The notes beneath the pieces were generated by a model. It was not told the DNA's origin. It saw nothing but the letters and a program-made list of their open reading frames with translations, and searched no databases. A stretch of DNA of 64,000 nucleotides from Pelecanus crispus (taxonomy: Eukaryota; Chordata; Aves; Pelecaniformes; Pelecanidae): NCBI RefSeq assembly GCF_030463565.1, contig NC_134643.1, positions 15,947,606 through 16,011,605 on the forward strand, given 5' to 3'. Numbering within the stretch: position 1 is the stretch's first letter; the number at the start of each line of letters is the position of its first letter. The translations under genes were made by a program, and so were the position numbers. Below, one piece after another: positions 1 to 12,480 of the stretch.

Positions 1-3000
1 TTCCTGCAGCATTCTCCTCTTCCTGTCTCTTTCCTCATACAGATGTTCAGTTAGATGTTTAGATCTACTAAAGAGATCCAAAAACCTGAGGTTAACTTCT
101 TAAACACTGAGGAGCCTGTATCATGAATGACAGCCATTCCATAGAACACCTCAAAAATCATTAAGTCCTGCTTTCTCAGGGAAAGGAAAAAAAAAAAAAA
201 AAAAAAAAGTGCTGTATCATAAAGCATGCCTGCCTGTAGCATGCAGACAGCAACAAGCTTGCTTTGTCCTGCAAGGCAAGCAAAAGCCATACAGTGACGT
301 TTACTGCAGCACCGCACCCAAGCTCTGATGATACACTGCACAGTACGACATTAGCCAGGGCCCAGTCCATGGTAATGTAATCCTATGGCCTTGTCTCAGC
401 TCTGGAAGCAGGAAGCACGAGTCAGTATCAGTATGTGACAGATCACATAGCTAATATTATCTACTTATGATGCACTGCAAAGAACAGAACTACTGAGCTA
501 GAAACCAGCAAGCAAACTACTTTCATGTCCGTCACGTGATGCGATAGATATGACCAGTCACCAAAGCACAGAAGCATTCTGCTGGCACAGAATGCCATGG
601 TCTACACACTCTTCTCTCTCCTTGGAGAAAAGGCAATATTCTCTGGATTTCTCCAAAATGCTGCTCTTCTTAAAGGCTTTGAACTTTCTCAAAGGCATGT
701 TATGGATTCAAGCATGGCGCTGTCAGCCAAAAGTGCCAGCAGCCTTCTCTCCAGTCATCTCCAAAGAATCTTTCATCCGAGAACCTGACCCAAAGGCTGA
801 CCTGGCATATACTGAATGGCATCAATTTACTCACTCAGCACTGCTCATTATTCCCATCCCATTATTTCTGATACACAGAACTCCATCCTCTTTCATGCTG
901 ACAGTATTTTTTGCTCTTTTTGTTTCCACCTTGATGGTTTTTGCTTCTCCTTCCCATGACTAGGTCCAACTCGACCAATCCTGAACCCACACTCATCTTA
1001 AATATCCGTTTCCTTTGCTTTATTCTTGATTGTCCTAGAATTTGCAGTGGAAAAGGAAACCAATCTGGAAATGAGGTTATTGCACATTTTCTCCCTCTCT
1101 CCTGATGCTTACTAAGCTGTGCCATTCCTCCAGTTGCGTGGAACCCACACCTGCAATTTCAGCCTTTTTTTCCTCCTACTTTTGACTCACTCCTCAAACC
1201 TTTTCTCTTGTATCCATTTCCTTCTCCACAATAGAATGCAAATATTTATCCCAAGAGAAAGCCAGAAAACATAATAATTTCACATTCTCTGTTCCCACTC
1301 CCTTTCTCTTCCTTACAGCTCTCACTTCTTCCTCATACCACAGCTACAACACACATCTGTCCCACTCTTTCCACTTGCCTCACATCACCCCATACCTGGA
1401 ATCTCCTTTCTCCTCTTGCTCTGACAGAACAGCAGGACAGCCAATCAGTCTTTCCTATGTTTGGAAAGACTTGCTTCTCTAACTACACCTCCTTCTATCT
1501 TTCCTTCACCTTTAAGCTCATTATGAACTGTTTGATAACAAATTACACTTTTAATGTGTCTCTAACTTCAGCCTGAACTCCCTTTAGCTGTCCCTTGCAC
1601 TCCACCGAAAGTATTTTCACTAGAATGTCCAAAAACCTTTTACTATTGCAACGTCAAAAAAAGTTAATCATTTTCATCATCTATAACACTTGTGCGTTTT
1701 TCATAAAAATTAAATGCATTTCTCCATTTGAAGCGTTCACTCTCCTTTTCTGATTTCCATGACTCTACCCTCTCCTGCTTCCCTTCCTCCCTGTACCAAC
1801 CCCTTCACAGGTCACTGGAAGGCTCCTTATTCCTCCTTTGTCTTCTGGTAAGGTTCCAGTGAGCTACATCTTTATACCTTATGTCTGGGAACTTCACCCA
1901 CAAACTCAGCTCCTAAAGAGACAGGTCTCAGAGTAGATTTATGTCTAAACATAAAATCTCAGCCTATCTTTCTGACACCTCTTGCCACTGAGTAGCTGTC
2001 AGCTTCAGCTCAATAGAGCTAGAACAGAACTTAGATCTCACCTCTCCCACCCTCTTTTCTCCACCTCCTTTCTTGATCACTGTGGACAGCATTATCATCT
2101 TGCCCATCATTCAGATATGAAATACTATGTCATCTTTGACAATGACTTCTCTCTTGATCCGTTCATTCAGGCTACATCTATATCTAAATGATTCTTCCCG
2201 TGTTGCAACCTTGGGACAAAGTCTTCTCTAAACATATTCAGCGCTAAATGTTTCTCTGGGCCGTCATCTCACAGTAGTTACCAAAATTTTCTTCTTTTTT
2301 GTCTTGACAAACATTATCCTGCTTGTTCACACTGTTCCAAAAGCTTCTTCTATATTGTCATACTGATCTACCATTATTCTCTCTGCATCCTTCTACACAC
2401 AATCCTCCATTCCAGCTTTAAACACTGTGAAGGACTCACCTTTGCTTTCCAGGCTCCTCTGTCTTACCTACGCTACCCTGTCCACATCCTACTTGCTGTC
2501 ACACCATTTTCTCACATTTCTAGTTGGCTCATGATGCGAGTATCCATTTACTAAGCTTTTAACAACCAGCTTGTATTTTCATTCAGGCCAACTTCCACAC
2601 TCGAGTAAGGATACCTTCCAAGATCTTGCAAAACTACTTCACTGCCCTCCGAACATCACCTTAAAGCTTTCCTTGCCACAGTTCTAAGAAAGCCACCTTA
2701 GCTTAGGCTAAAGTCTACCACCTATCATGTTGAGCAACTAAGTGCTTTTGTTTGTCAATATTAAAACTCCTGCTTTGTCATATATTAAAAAATTAGTTCT
2801 CCGCAGCACAATGATTTCACAACACACACATGCACACGCCCTTCCTCCCTGAGCTGGTACCCTGCACAGCAGCGTCTAGTCTCTGATGGGGCTGCTAGGC
2901 ATTACAACCATGCAAATAATAATACTGCCTCCCCAATCACGGCAGTAACAGATAAATTACTTATATTCATCCAGATCATTGTCCTCTGACTGTCTCCATT

Positions 3001-6000
3001 ATCAGCCCCAAACAAAAAGGTTTTGGCTCTGCCAGTGGTTGTTCTGGTAGCGTGGGTCCAACAAACTTTTCAGATTTCAATCATCAGTATCATCCTGTCT
3101 CAATGAGACACAACCAAGAGCAGCTTAAAAAATAACTAGATATGCTAACTACCACCTGATAATCTATGTAATCTGGACAATCACAAGTGGCCAGCCTAAA
3201 GGCCACTTGAGGACAGAATACCTATCAGAGATTCAAAGATGAACACACATGATGAATTACACTTCCATACATCTCTGCTTCCGTTCTGACCATTTCAGCT
3301 CAGAACAACAAGCTGAAGTCACCTCATTCTGCCACTGGAGAGGTCCAGTCCATCCTGTTTTGTCTTGGTAGAGAAGACACTTCTGATAAACCTGTCAACA
3401 ACTATTACGTATATGACGTTAGCAGTGTTCAATCCAAATATAACTTCAAATTCCCAGTCTCTGCCCACCCTTATGTCTAGCCCCCTGCAGCAGGAAAAGG
3501 AAGAGAAAGAATGACTGGGCAGAAAACATCAAACACTCTATATTAGAGAAAAATTATAAACCAAACAAACAAAGAAAAGAGCACAGCAAAGATCACCACA
3601 CAGAATCAAACCCCATGAACTCTTGCCCTTTGCCAGTCATTCTTACATCTTGATGTAACTTCATCAGTCACCCTTCTGTCTCTTCTGCTGAACACCTGCT
3701 CCAAGGGAACGGAAAGGGAAGCAAGTCTAAACCCCTTGTGTACTGTGAGCAGCTCTGTCACAATACAACTGCTTCCGTTTTACAGATGATTCAGGAGGGG
3801 CCTGGGGATTAAGTGAAACTGCACTAGACGTACATTGGTACCAGCAGTTGTGCAGAACCTAGAACTTTTGTCTTCGAGTTCTTTGCTACCTCTGGCTGAT
3901 ATTCTTTCTGGTCTGGGAGAACTCCACTTCTTTTTTGCCAAACACCACACATTTTATAAATACACGCACACAGAAACCAAAAAGCAGCAAGACCGAACAA
4001 TTCTAAATTCTAACTGCTGTCAAGAACACAGATAAATAGGAAGATGTGTTGGGCTTAAGGGCTGTATTATTAATATAACTTAGCAAATTATGAAAGGAAA
4101 TTGCTGAATAATAAACACAACATTTCAGAAGTAAGGAAGGCATCTCTATTTCTATTGAATACAAGACCGAGAGCAACCAAAAAGACCCCTTCTCCAGCAA
4201 CATCAGTGGCTTTAAGCATGACTTTTAATAAGCCATACAACAAGTTATGAGAAAACCACTCCCTTGAAATCATCAACATTCAACCATAGAAAGGGATACA
4301 AAAAAAAAAAAGAGATAAATGATGCATGCAATAGTTGATTTTCCTTTGCCCCACATTGGTCTTAAGTAACTGTGCTGGATTCCATCTCCAATCTGAGTCA
4401 GCTTAGACAGCTGCACAGCACCACGATAAAAAATTGGATCATTTTACTCACATAGCCTCTGTCTTTCTTATCCAGCAAAAGAACCATCAAAGACTTCTTG
4501 CTATAGACTTGCTGAGACACCTCTGTCAAACACTCTTACTGCACCATGACAGCATTTGCCACAGGTTTTTTGGCATATAAATTACCTAAAGACACCAGGT
4601 TCACCTGGTATCTTGCACCATTAACTCCTGAATCGGCTTTTTCAAGGACAAGCTGAAGAACTTGTGCACCAAGTTGAACTTGGAAGACAGAGAGATCCAG
4701 TAACTTAATCCATGCCTGTATAAACTGAAAATCTTTCTTGCTAGTTATTCCAAAATTACTCTTAATAACAAGTTGTCATGGCACTCATATAACCTTATGG
4801 TGGAGTAAACTGTTCAAGAAATACTCATATCTATACACTATTTTTACTGAAGGTGATCTTTCCTAATAATGCATGCAGTGTTATAAATCTAAACTTCCAC
4901 TGGGACTACCAGAAACTTACGCTTTCTGCCCACAGGACCTGTGATCCACAACTTAAACAAAATGTGATTTGAAACATGTTTTCTATAGGATTTTCCACCA
5001 CTTCCATCTCATACACCTCAGCCTTGGTTAAATAGCTAACATTTTTTGCCCCAAAGGTAAAACAGAACCTGATAATGTCCTAATTTTTAATTAACTAGGA
5101 ACAAAAGGCCCATTTCAAGGAAATTACTCCATTTCACAGTGGAAATGGTTCAACTCTTGTGTAGTCTTTTTCTATACATGGAAACCTATATTTAATCTAT
5201 AAACTATTAACCACAAACAGAGGCAGATCAACAAGAAAACACATGTGTTTTTATATCTCAATCAAAATTAGATAGAACAAGTCATTTCACTTTCTGTGGT
5301 GACAACAGGGCTTGGGGTACACTCTAGTAAACACGTCATTTCCCTCTTTCTCAAGTACTGTTATAAATTACAACAAGTAGCAGGAATGCCAGAGACAGAT
5401 CTTTAGTGACAGTGCTGTCAGTTGACAGAAAACCTCATATGGTTTCCCCACCAGCATTCAAAAGAAGTACCTTAAACTACAGGAGATCTAACCTCTTCAG
5501 AATAACAGTTGCACAAATACTGGGAGAAAAATACGTGCCACCTAACAAAACCAGAATTTTTAAAGCAGTCATTTATAGAACAACAGTTTTAGATGCATAT
5601 TCAAAAACATCAAAATCCTCATTCAAAACACAGAATGTCTGATCAGAGAGCATTACCATTACTCCACTCTTTTTATCCAGTGTGTGGGTTGATGAACTAA
5701 AGGACAGGTTTCAGAAAATAACTATGTAACTATGAGGATAAACTACAATTCTGACTAAATTTCTGGGCACTATCATACATAATGTTTCATTCTTCCTCCG
5801 TCACCATTACTTGAGACACATTAAATGAGGTGACAGCCACAACCAGGAGCCACGCCACCCCCCTGCAGAAGCTGTCCATGAAAAAAAAAAAAAAAAAGAA
5901 AAAAAAAAAATCGGACTCAGATATCATGCACTAAACTGATCAGGCATTTGAACACCAGAATGCACACCAGAATTCAATCCCACCGTCATTTCTCATCCTA

Positions 6001-9000
6001 AAGAAAACCCCCGGGGGGATCTTTGCTCATTATTCTTATTCCCAGCATAAAGCTAAGAACGGTAAGAAAAAGTTTCTCTTGACAACAGCCACAGTTTTGT
6101 ACCCTGCCAATTCTCAGTTCTTTCGTTCATCAAGCTCCACCTGAATATTACATCTGTTTAAGAACCAGTATCTCTGGAAGACTTTATTAGCTTACAGGGA
6201 AGAGAAAGAAAATTATACAACATTCACCCCTCTCTTTTGCCCACTGCAAAACCAAACCCAAAACCAACCCCAAATTACCAGCTAAGGTGGTCTAAATTCA
6301 ATAACCTCACCTCTTTCTTCTGGGGTAAGCGTTTAAAACTTTGTTGTAATTTTCTTTCCCCTCTCAGCCCTTTCCAACATTCCCTACCACCACAAAAAGG
6401 TGAAAGATTAAGGCGGCTAAGAAAAACAAGAATGTTTTATTCTTAAGTTTTTGTTTGGTATGTTTTTAAAGGAGACAAGCAGCACCACTGGCAAACCACT
6501 AATAAACAAGCAAACAAAAAAATTACAATAAAAAAGATCGACTCCAATCCCTGTGCTTACATTAACCAGCTGTTTTTGTCGTCTTCTCTTCTTTCACAAT
6601 CTCCTCACAAATTATTTTAGTTCTCTTCCTCTTGCTTTTCATAAAGTAGAATGTTGTATGCTACATGCTTTTTTTCCTACACAAGTGTTCCCTACCATCT
6701 CCCAACCTCCTTAACATCTTATTTTTCCACGAAGAATGATAAAATCATCAACATATTTTTCTGAAGAATAAAAAAAATACTAAAAGCAAAACTAATCAGT
6801 ATCCCTTTAATTTTGTTCTGGTGTTCCCAAAGGATTTACCAAAAAGCTTTCCATCAGATATTTACATGAGAAGTCAAAACCAGAAAAATACATTGTAAAC
6901 GACTATCCAATAGATTTAGAACTCCAGTTTGCATGTGTAATCATCAAGTAAAATGGTCAAATTTGGGGCTGCGCAATAAGGATAGAGAATCTCGAATTCT
7001 ATCACAACACCAGAAAAACAGAATAGAATTTTTTATGTAACATCCTTAACACTAAACAATAATGAGTCAGTATGGTTAGTGAAAAGATTACCTAAGACAA
7101 AACACACACATCGTCAGACTGAAACCTCAATAATACAAACCCACTGAACTGAGAAACTGCAGTTGACTATGACACCAAGTACCCAGATATAGATCTAAAT
7201 CCCATAGGTCATACTTAACCCTGCTATAGTTCACGAAGATACACAGGATATCTTTTGCTCCTTTACAGCCTGTGCCTACCTAGAAATACTCCCGGCACTT
7301 AATGTCTGCACATTTGCTAAACCAATTATTAGGAAGAGTTCTGTACGTAAGACAACAAAATTCACATTCTTCTACTATTTCCTTAAACATTGTATAAAGT
7401 AAAACATATGCCTCCAAAATTAATCTAAATTCAGTTACAGGTTATGACTGATAATAAAAGATCACTGTACCTGTCTCAGGCATGCAGTTATTGTGACGTT
7501 CTACAGGACACAAGGCGTCAAACAAATATAGACTCCTTGTACTATGCATGCTATCTACAAGAAAATCTTCAGTTCTTCAAATATGCCATTCAACTTTTTA
7601 AAATTCAATACAAATTCTAAATGCTGCTCCAATTCTGATAACCCCTCTTTTAGCTAAGCCAGTTGGTTGGTAGTGATTTGTCAGATAAATTACACAATAC
7701 TGTTTCTGCTTCCTGATTAGATAAGCAGATAAGTTTTTTTTCTGGTACAAACATTTATGCATAAAATCTTTCATTTTCTGTGAAGACTTGCAACTTTGTA
7801 ATCCCCTCTCCCCAAATCTACATGCCAGCAGAAGTCAACCATGGACATTCTGCATTTGCTAAAGGAAAACATGAAGGAAGTATTAGCATGCAAAAAGCAA
7901 TTCTGTCTACAAAACTGAACAAACGTTCAGGAAATTTCTCTCCCTCTGTGCTGCCTACATATACACTGTAGAATAAAGGAAAGCAGTAAGCAGTATTTCT
8001 ATGTCTTTACTTCTGCCCTACAGATGGGGCACAGGGGGCACGTGGCCTCAGTGCATCTCTTGCATTACAGAAATGAACAGCACAGCCAGACTGCGACCCC
8101 TTTGCCCCAGGATGCGCTAAGAAGCATCAACTGCTTTGGCAGGCAGAGATTTGGCAGCGTTTCTCTGCACTATCATTGGGGAATGCTGCCTCCCAGGTCC
8201 CCACCTGGGTCAACAGGAGGAGGAAGAGCAGCCCATCACTCTAAACACATACAGTACACAACCAGAAAGGAGGCAGCAACGCAGGGATGAAGCTAGCTAC
8301 AAGCATTTTTTGACATCTGACGTCATTTTTTTCTACAAAACCAAAGTGAACCACCTTGTCGTGGTCTGCAGGAGACAAATCTTCCCACCCCTTCCCCCCA
8401 CCATCCTCTCCGCAAAGAGTTTCACTAGTCTAAAAAGGCAAAGGCTCCTTGCTTAACTGGTTACAAGGAAATGGCCACATAAATCCGGTCGTATCAACTC
8501 AAGTTAACAAAATGCAGACAAATACTACAAGAAGTAAATGTGATGAGATCAGATTTTACACTATCTTTATCAAACAGGACAGTAATTTTCGATACTTAAA
8601 GTCCTGTCCGTCTGTAATCCTCCAGTTAACCTTATACACGTAAAGTCTGATTTTTGTAAGACACGGCTTACAATCTCCTGGCACCACAAATGCCACAGGA
8701 AGGCCTACTCAAATAGATAAGATGGCAAAGAAAAATGAGTTGGGTTTGGTATTAAGACGTACCACGACCACAACCCTTGTCCATGAACAAAGCAAACAAA
8801 AAAAGTCAACGTCACACAACAGATGTGTGCGAGATCAGAATAAGCGCACAAACGTTTCTGCAAGTACGTGAGCAATGTTTTCTGCAGACCAATCTAACTC
8901 TTCAAATTTTTCCCCACCTTTGTTAATGAGGATAGTGAGGCTCAAGGAAGATTTACAGTGGGTGTTCAGACACACAGATGGGTGTGGTGAAAACACCTGT

Positions 9001-10962
9001 ATTAACAGACTGCTTAATTGAGCACAGTAGAATTATTTCAACATACTAACTTATTCAAACTTCGTGAAAGTTCTAAGTGATCCAAAGCAAGTTACTACTT
9101 GGAAGCAATAAAATTCCTAAAGCTTTTTATTTTCTAAATATAACAGTCAGGTTTGGTTTTTTAAACTGTATTACAACGCAAGTACTATAAAAGCTAATAA
9201 GTGCTTCACACCTGTCACTATCATATTGTCAGCAATGAAATCACACTTTGTTTGGAAATAATTTTTCTGGACAGTAGGTTTAAATAGAGCTCCTTTGACA
9301 GAGTCTCTAACCTCCCCAAAACCAAACAATGAGAGACTAGGGCTGATAATCTAAACTGAATCGTTCTAGGAAACAATTTGCATATTAGGTATGACTAAGA
9401 GAAGGGATGCGCTTAGATCTCTGTGTCTCAGGTAAGCTTATAAGAAGAATTTGTGTTCAAGGACTTCTAGGCGCAAAACATTTTATCGCAACAAATTAAG
9501 CTGCTTATGAAGGCCAAGCTCCAGTAGCCAGATTTTTGTTCGATTACTTTCGAATCAAATGTATGCTCAACATTGCTGACAGACACACCAACTGTTTTGA
9601 GCCTTGAACCTTTTACCTATAAATATACTACACGAAAATCCCAGTTCTGCCTCTAACTTATTTTTGGGCTGGCAAAATAGAGAGATTCAGGCATGTAAGA
9701 ATCAAGACAGGAAGACAATCAAGCTTGGCATCTCTATAAAGGTCTTTCAAAAGGGCGGTTTTACGGTAGTTTAAGTAATTTTATTTAATGTGTACTCCAT
9801 GCAATTTTAGAGTTTATCACACAAATCTACGTTACTGATTAATTCATTCTTTTTTCAAGAGCTTGTTTAGAAAACATAAGATTCCTTTAAGCTGCCAAGA
9901 TGCTCAAAATTAAACGCACGTGTAATGACAACTATAATATAACGAGAAACTTAACTTCATTTCAGAATATATATTATGACATTACAGGTAATAGCGGGAT
10001 TTCTCTCAGCATCAGTAAGTCACACCAAAGTTTCACTACGATGGGATGGTTCATTATGAACTGACTTCACAAGAAATATTTCTCATGACAGAAAGATGGT
10101 ATATGTATACGGCTTTCTTACCAGAACAGAAACAAACAGAAAGCTCCGTGAGAATACGTCCCAAACCATTTCACTAGCTGCATTAGGTGTTACCCCAGCG
10201 CGATGTTAACAACACGCGTCACAAACAAAACGTGTCAATTTGATTTGCCTACGCTCACCACTAAAGTTTCTCCTCTCCCAACTGACAGAACTGTGTCAGG
10301 CATGGTGTATTAGCAAATACCATTAGCCTGGAATTTGCCTGTTCATACCTATGGTACCAGAAAACCTTATGGCCCAAATGACCTATTATATTTGGTTTTG
10401 CACAATACGCATGGCTTAGCCTAACGTAAGATAATACCAGACGTTGGCCGCTCGGTTGACTGTAAGTCACGCTCAGCAGCGAGAATGAAAGAATAAAATG
10501 CGACTTGAGCTAAAGTGCACGAACTCAAAGATCGTAACAGACCATTTCCCTCCGCGAGTGAAAATGTTTTTCACTCCAGTCGCCAATGATAACGTAACGT
10601 TTAAAGTTGACGCACGGGTTTGTACGCTTATCTTCACGCAGGAGCAAGTGAAACGTTGCACCAAGAAAGGACAGGGTCTTCAAAAAAAAAATCCAATATG
10701 GCCACTGATGCGTAGTTGTCTTTTGACTTAAAATTGCCTTATCTTCTACCACGTCTGCCAGTCGCACGCGTACACCTGTTATACTCGTACTTCAAAAGAA
10801 GTTGACACAGTGACAGTCATCTGTGCGTATCCAACCCTGAAACATTCTTCACGGCAGAGAGATCCACGCGCTATTAGACTACCCTGTCAAGGCCAAACCA
10901 CAGTCATCCACAGCCACCAAGAGACAGACAGGTAGAGAGGTGTGCCAGCACTATCCACTTAC
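1..10962 (-). other. ATXN7L1: ATXN7L1 intron 2 (5' part), no exon seen
   Basis: This is inferred to be intronic because it lies downstream, on the minus strand, of an exon 2 donor (GTAAGT, read on the minus strand at 10962-10957). I searched both strands for the next expected ATXN7L1 exon, which encodes the conserved HDDFYLVVC-type stretch, and did not find it. The DNA is AT-rich and repeat-poor, with no clear CR1 copy. It holds homopolymer A tracts near 188-208 and 5881-5910, a long run of CT-rich sequence at about 1140-2660, and one short MIR-like fragment at 3774-3830. Small open frames here have no recognisable domain. Confidence 0.7.
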
Positions 10963-11031
10963 CTTCTTTATTAAGCCTCATAACCTCCCTGCTTTTTCCA
11001 CCCTCCTTTCCAGTCTCTTCTAGATCTACAC
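10963..11031 (-). CDS. ATXN7L1: ATXN7L1 coding exon 2
   Basis: The exon is 69 bases. A strong polypyrimidine tract and CTTCTGCAG acceptor precede it, and the donor is GAAG|GTAAGT. The phase 1 join gives [11 protein letters not shown], then [11 protein letters not shown], ending again in phase 1. This matches the remembered human VDLEEAGKEGG...NKE with one substitution, so the short exon is well supported although it is far below usual open-frame cut-offs. Confidence 0.9.
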
Positions 11032-11706
11032 CTGCAGAAGAGAAGCAGAGTCAGGTAGCGCCGAGGGCCCAGAGGTGTGCACTTATTGTTCGGCGGGGGG
11101 AGGAGAGGTGAGGAGGTGAGCGGTGTTTCTATTTGCAACAGCACAAGCACAATGGTCGAGGCATCTGCCAGGGAGCGGAACCGCCGGGCCCCCCGCGGCA
11201 GCACCCTCCGCCCGCCCCCCCGCAGCATCCTCCGGCCCCTCCGCGCCGCGCATCCTCCCCCTCGCCCCCTTCCCCCACCGCGGCGCCGGCCCAGCGGCGG
11301 AGCCCGCGCCGCGGGGCAGCGGCGGGGCAGCGGCACGGCACGGCGGCGCGGCGCGGCGCGGCACGGCGTGCGCCAGCGCCTCCCGCACACATGGCACCGG
11401 GGGCTCGGCGCGTCAGCTGAGCGCCCGGGGGGGCGGCACCTCCCGCCGCGCGGCGCGGCCCCGGGGAAGCGGGGGGCGGGGGGGGGGTGGGGGCGGCCCG
11501 GCCGGGCCCCCGGCCCCCGGCCCCGCCGCCGTGCGTGCGCTCCGGGGGAGGGGAGCGGCGTGCCGAGCCGCGGGCCGGTCCCTGCCCTTACTGTGCGGGG
11601 GGGCGGCGCCGTGCGCGTGCGGGGGGGCGGCCTCCCGCACCCAGGCGGCCCAGGGCTGGCCCAGGAACGCCTCGGGACTGGGCACGGGCCGCTCCAGGGC
11701 CGCCAT
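10963..11706 (-). CDS. ATXN7L1: ATXN7L1, 5' coding part (exons 1-2)
   Basis: This is the N-terminus of ataxin-7-like protein 1, a nuclear paralogue of ATXN7. ATXN7 anchors the deubiquitinase module to the SAGA coactivator complex, and the same role is assumed here by family. Exon 1 starts at an ATG (11706-11704) in a good Kozak context (GCGCCATGG) and reads [19 protein letters not shown], closely matching the human start as I remember it. Exon 2 reads [18 protein letters not shown], again near-identical to human. The two exons join in phase 1 and give about 61 codons. The zinc-finger and SCA7 domains would lie left of the window. The promoter is the CpG island immediately upstream. The mammalian extension before this methionine is not encodable in one frame here (see findings). 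The identity is secure; the exact exon 1 donor is the least certain point. Confidence 0.9.
11032..11591 (-). other. ATXN7L1: ATXN7L1 intron 1, GC-rich
   Basis: This 560-bp intron lies between a GTAAGG donor and a CTTCTGCAG acceptor. It is extremely GC-rich and part of the CpG island. It contains a long G-run cluster on the plus strand at about 11463-11494. The several long overlapping open frames across it on both strands are a by-product of the lack of A/T-rich stop codons. Confidence 0.8.
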
Positions 11707-12480
11707 GGCGCCGCGCCTGCTCCTGCCTCCTTGTTGCTTTTCCCGTTTCCTTCGGCGGCGGCGGCGGCGAGCGAGCGAGCGAGACACGGGATTCGAGAAC
11801 GCCGCACGTCATCCTCGGGACGTTCCGCCGCCCACACGGGGGTAGTGTCAGCCCCTGCTCCCTATCAGATCGGGCTCCCCGCCGCCCAGCGCGCATGCCC
11901 GCGCCCCCCGCGCCTGCGCGCCGCGCCCCGCGACGCCGCCGGCAGCCGGGCCTGCCGCCCGCCCCGAGGGGGGCGCCGGGCCCGCGCCGCCCCCGCGCCG
12001 CGCGCGCCCCCCCGCCCGCGCGCTGCCCCCCCGCGCCCCCGCCCGGCCCGGCCCGGCCCGGCGGAGCCGCCGCCGCCCGAGCGGAGCGGAGCGGGGCCGG
12101 CGGCCGAAGAGCCTCGCCGGGAAGGCAGCCGCTGGCCCGGCGCGCCCCGGGGTTGCGCGCCCCGCGTCTCGCAGCGCCCCGCAGTAAGTGCCTGGGACGC
12201 GCTTTCGGTAGTTGCGGCGCGGCCCCTGCGCCCGGCGCGGCCCGGAGGCGGCCCCGGATTGCGGTGTCGGGGCTCCCCTCCCCCCGGCTCCTTCCAGCTG
12301 CGCCCCTGTGGATCACCTATAACCGCAACCACAGCCATTTTGTTGTCCAAATGCTGCCTAACCCCTGTGTGAGTGCAGGCGTCGTCTGGGTGCAGATGGG
12401 TGTTCGCTTGGTTTGGTGTTTTAGGCTACGGTGCAGCAGCTCTGAACGCACAGGTCCCGCTCCTCTCACATAAGACCGAG
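11050..12480. promoter_or_regulatory. CpG island promoter of ATXN7L1
   Basis: About 1.4 kb of dense CpG and G/C runs lies over exon 1 and upstream of the ATXN7L1 start, in a window that is otherwise AT-rich. There is no clear TATA box near the expected start, as usual for such promoters. The minus strand has a TGACGT half-site for CREB/ATF at about 11806-11811. Short GGCCC and GAGCG tandem repeats lie at about 12040-12095. A consensus plus-strand splice donor at 12184 suggests the island may be bidirectional. Confidence 0.85.
11592..11706 (-). CDS. ATXN7L1: ATXN7L1 coding exon 1
   Basis: The exon has 115 coding bases: 38 codons plus one base (phase 1). The ATG is chosen because the following residues, [16 protein letters not shown], match the conserved ATXN7-family N-terminus. 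The donor reads CACA|GTAAGG on the minus strand (intron GT at 11591-11590). After the conserved WVREAA the last dozen codons are proline/alanine/histidine-rich and do not resemble human, which fits GC-biased drift in a CpG island. Confidence 0.88.

Noticed and set aside
550..963. 137-codon plus-strand frame
   Set aside because: No domain or conserved motif, overlapping frames on both strands, and it lies within an inferred intron of the opposite-strand gene.
10971..11837. 288-codon minus-strand frame spanning ATXN7L1 exons 1-2
   Set aside because: It crosses the GC-rich intron in a frame different from the conserved exons; the exon peptides in the correct frames match the family instead. Only its SRIPCL segment is of interest.
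11077..12473. Long overlapping open frames (up to about 430 codons) on both strands of the CpG island
   Set aside because: They are proline/arginine/alanine-rich, occur in several frames at once and reflect scarcity of AT-rich stop codons. Only the short ATXN7L1 exon frame has family similarity.
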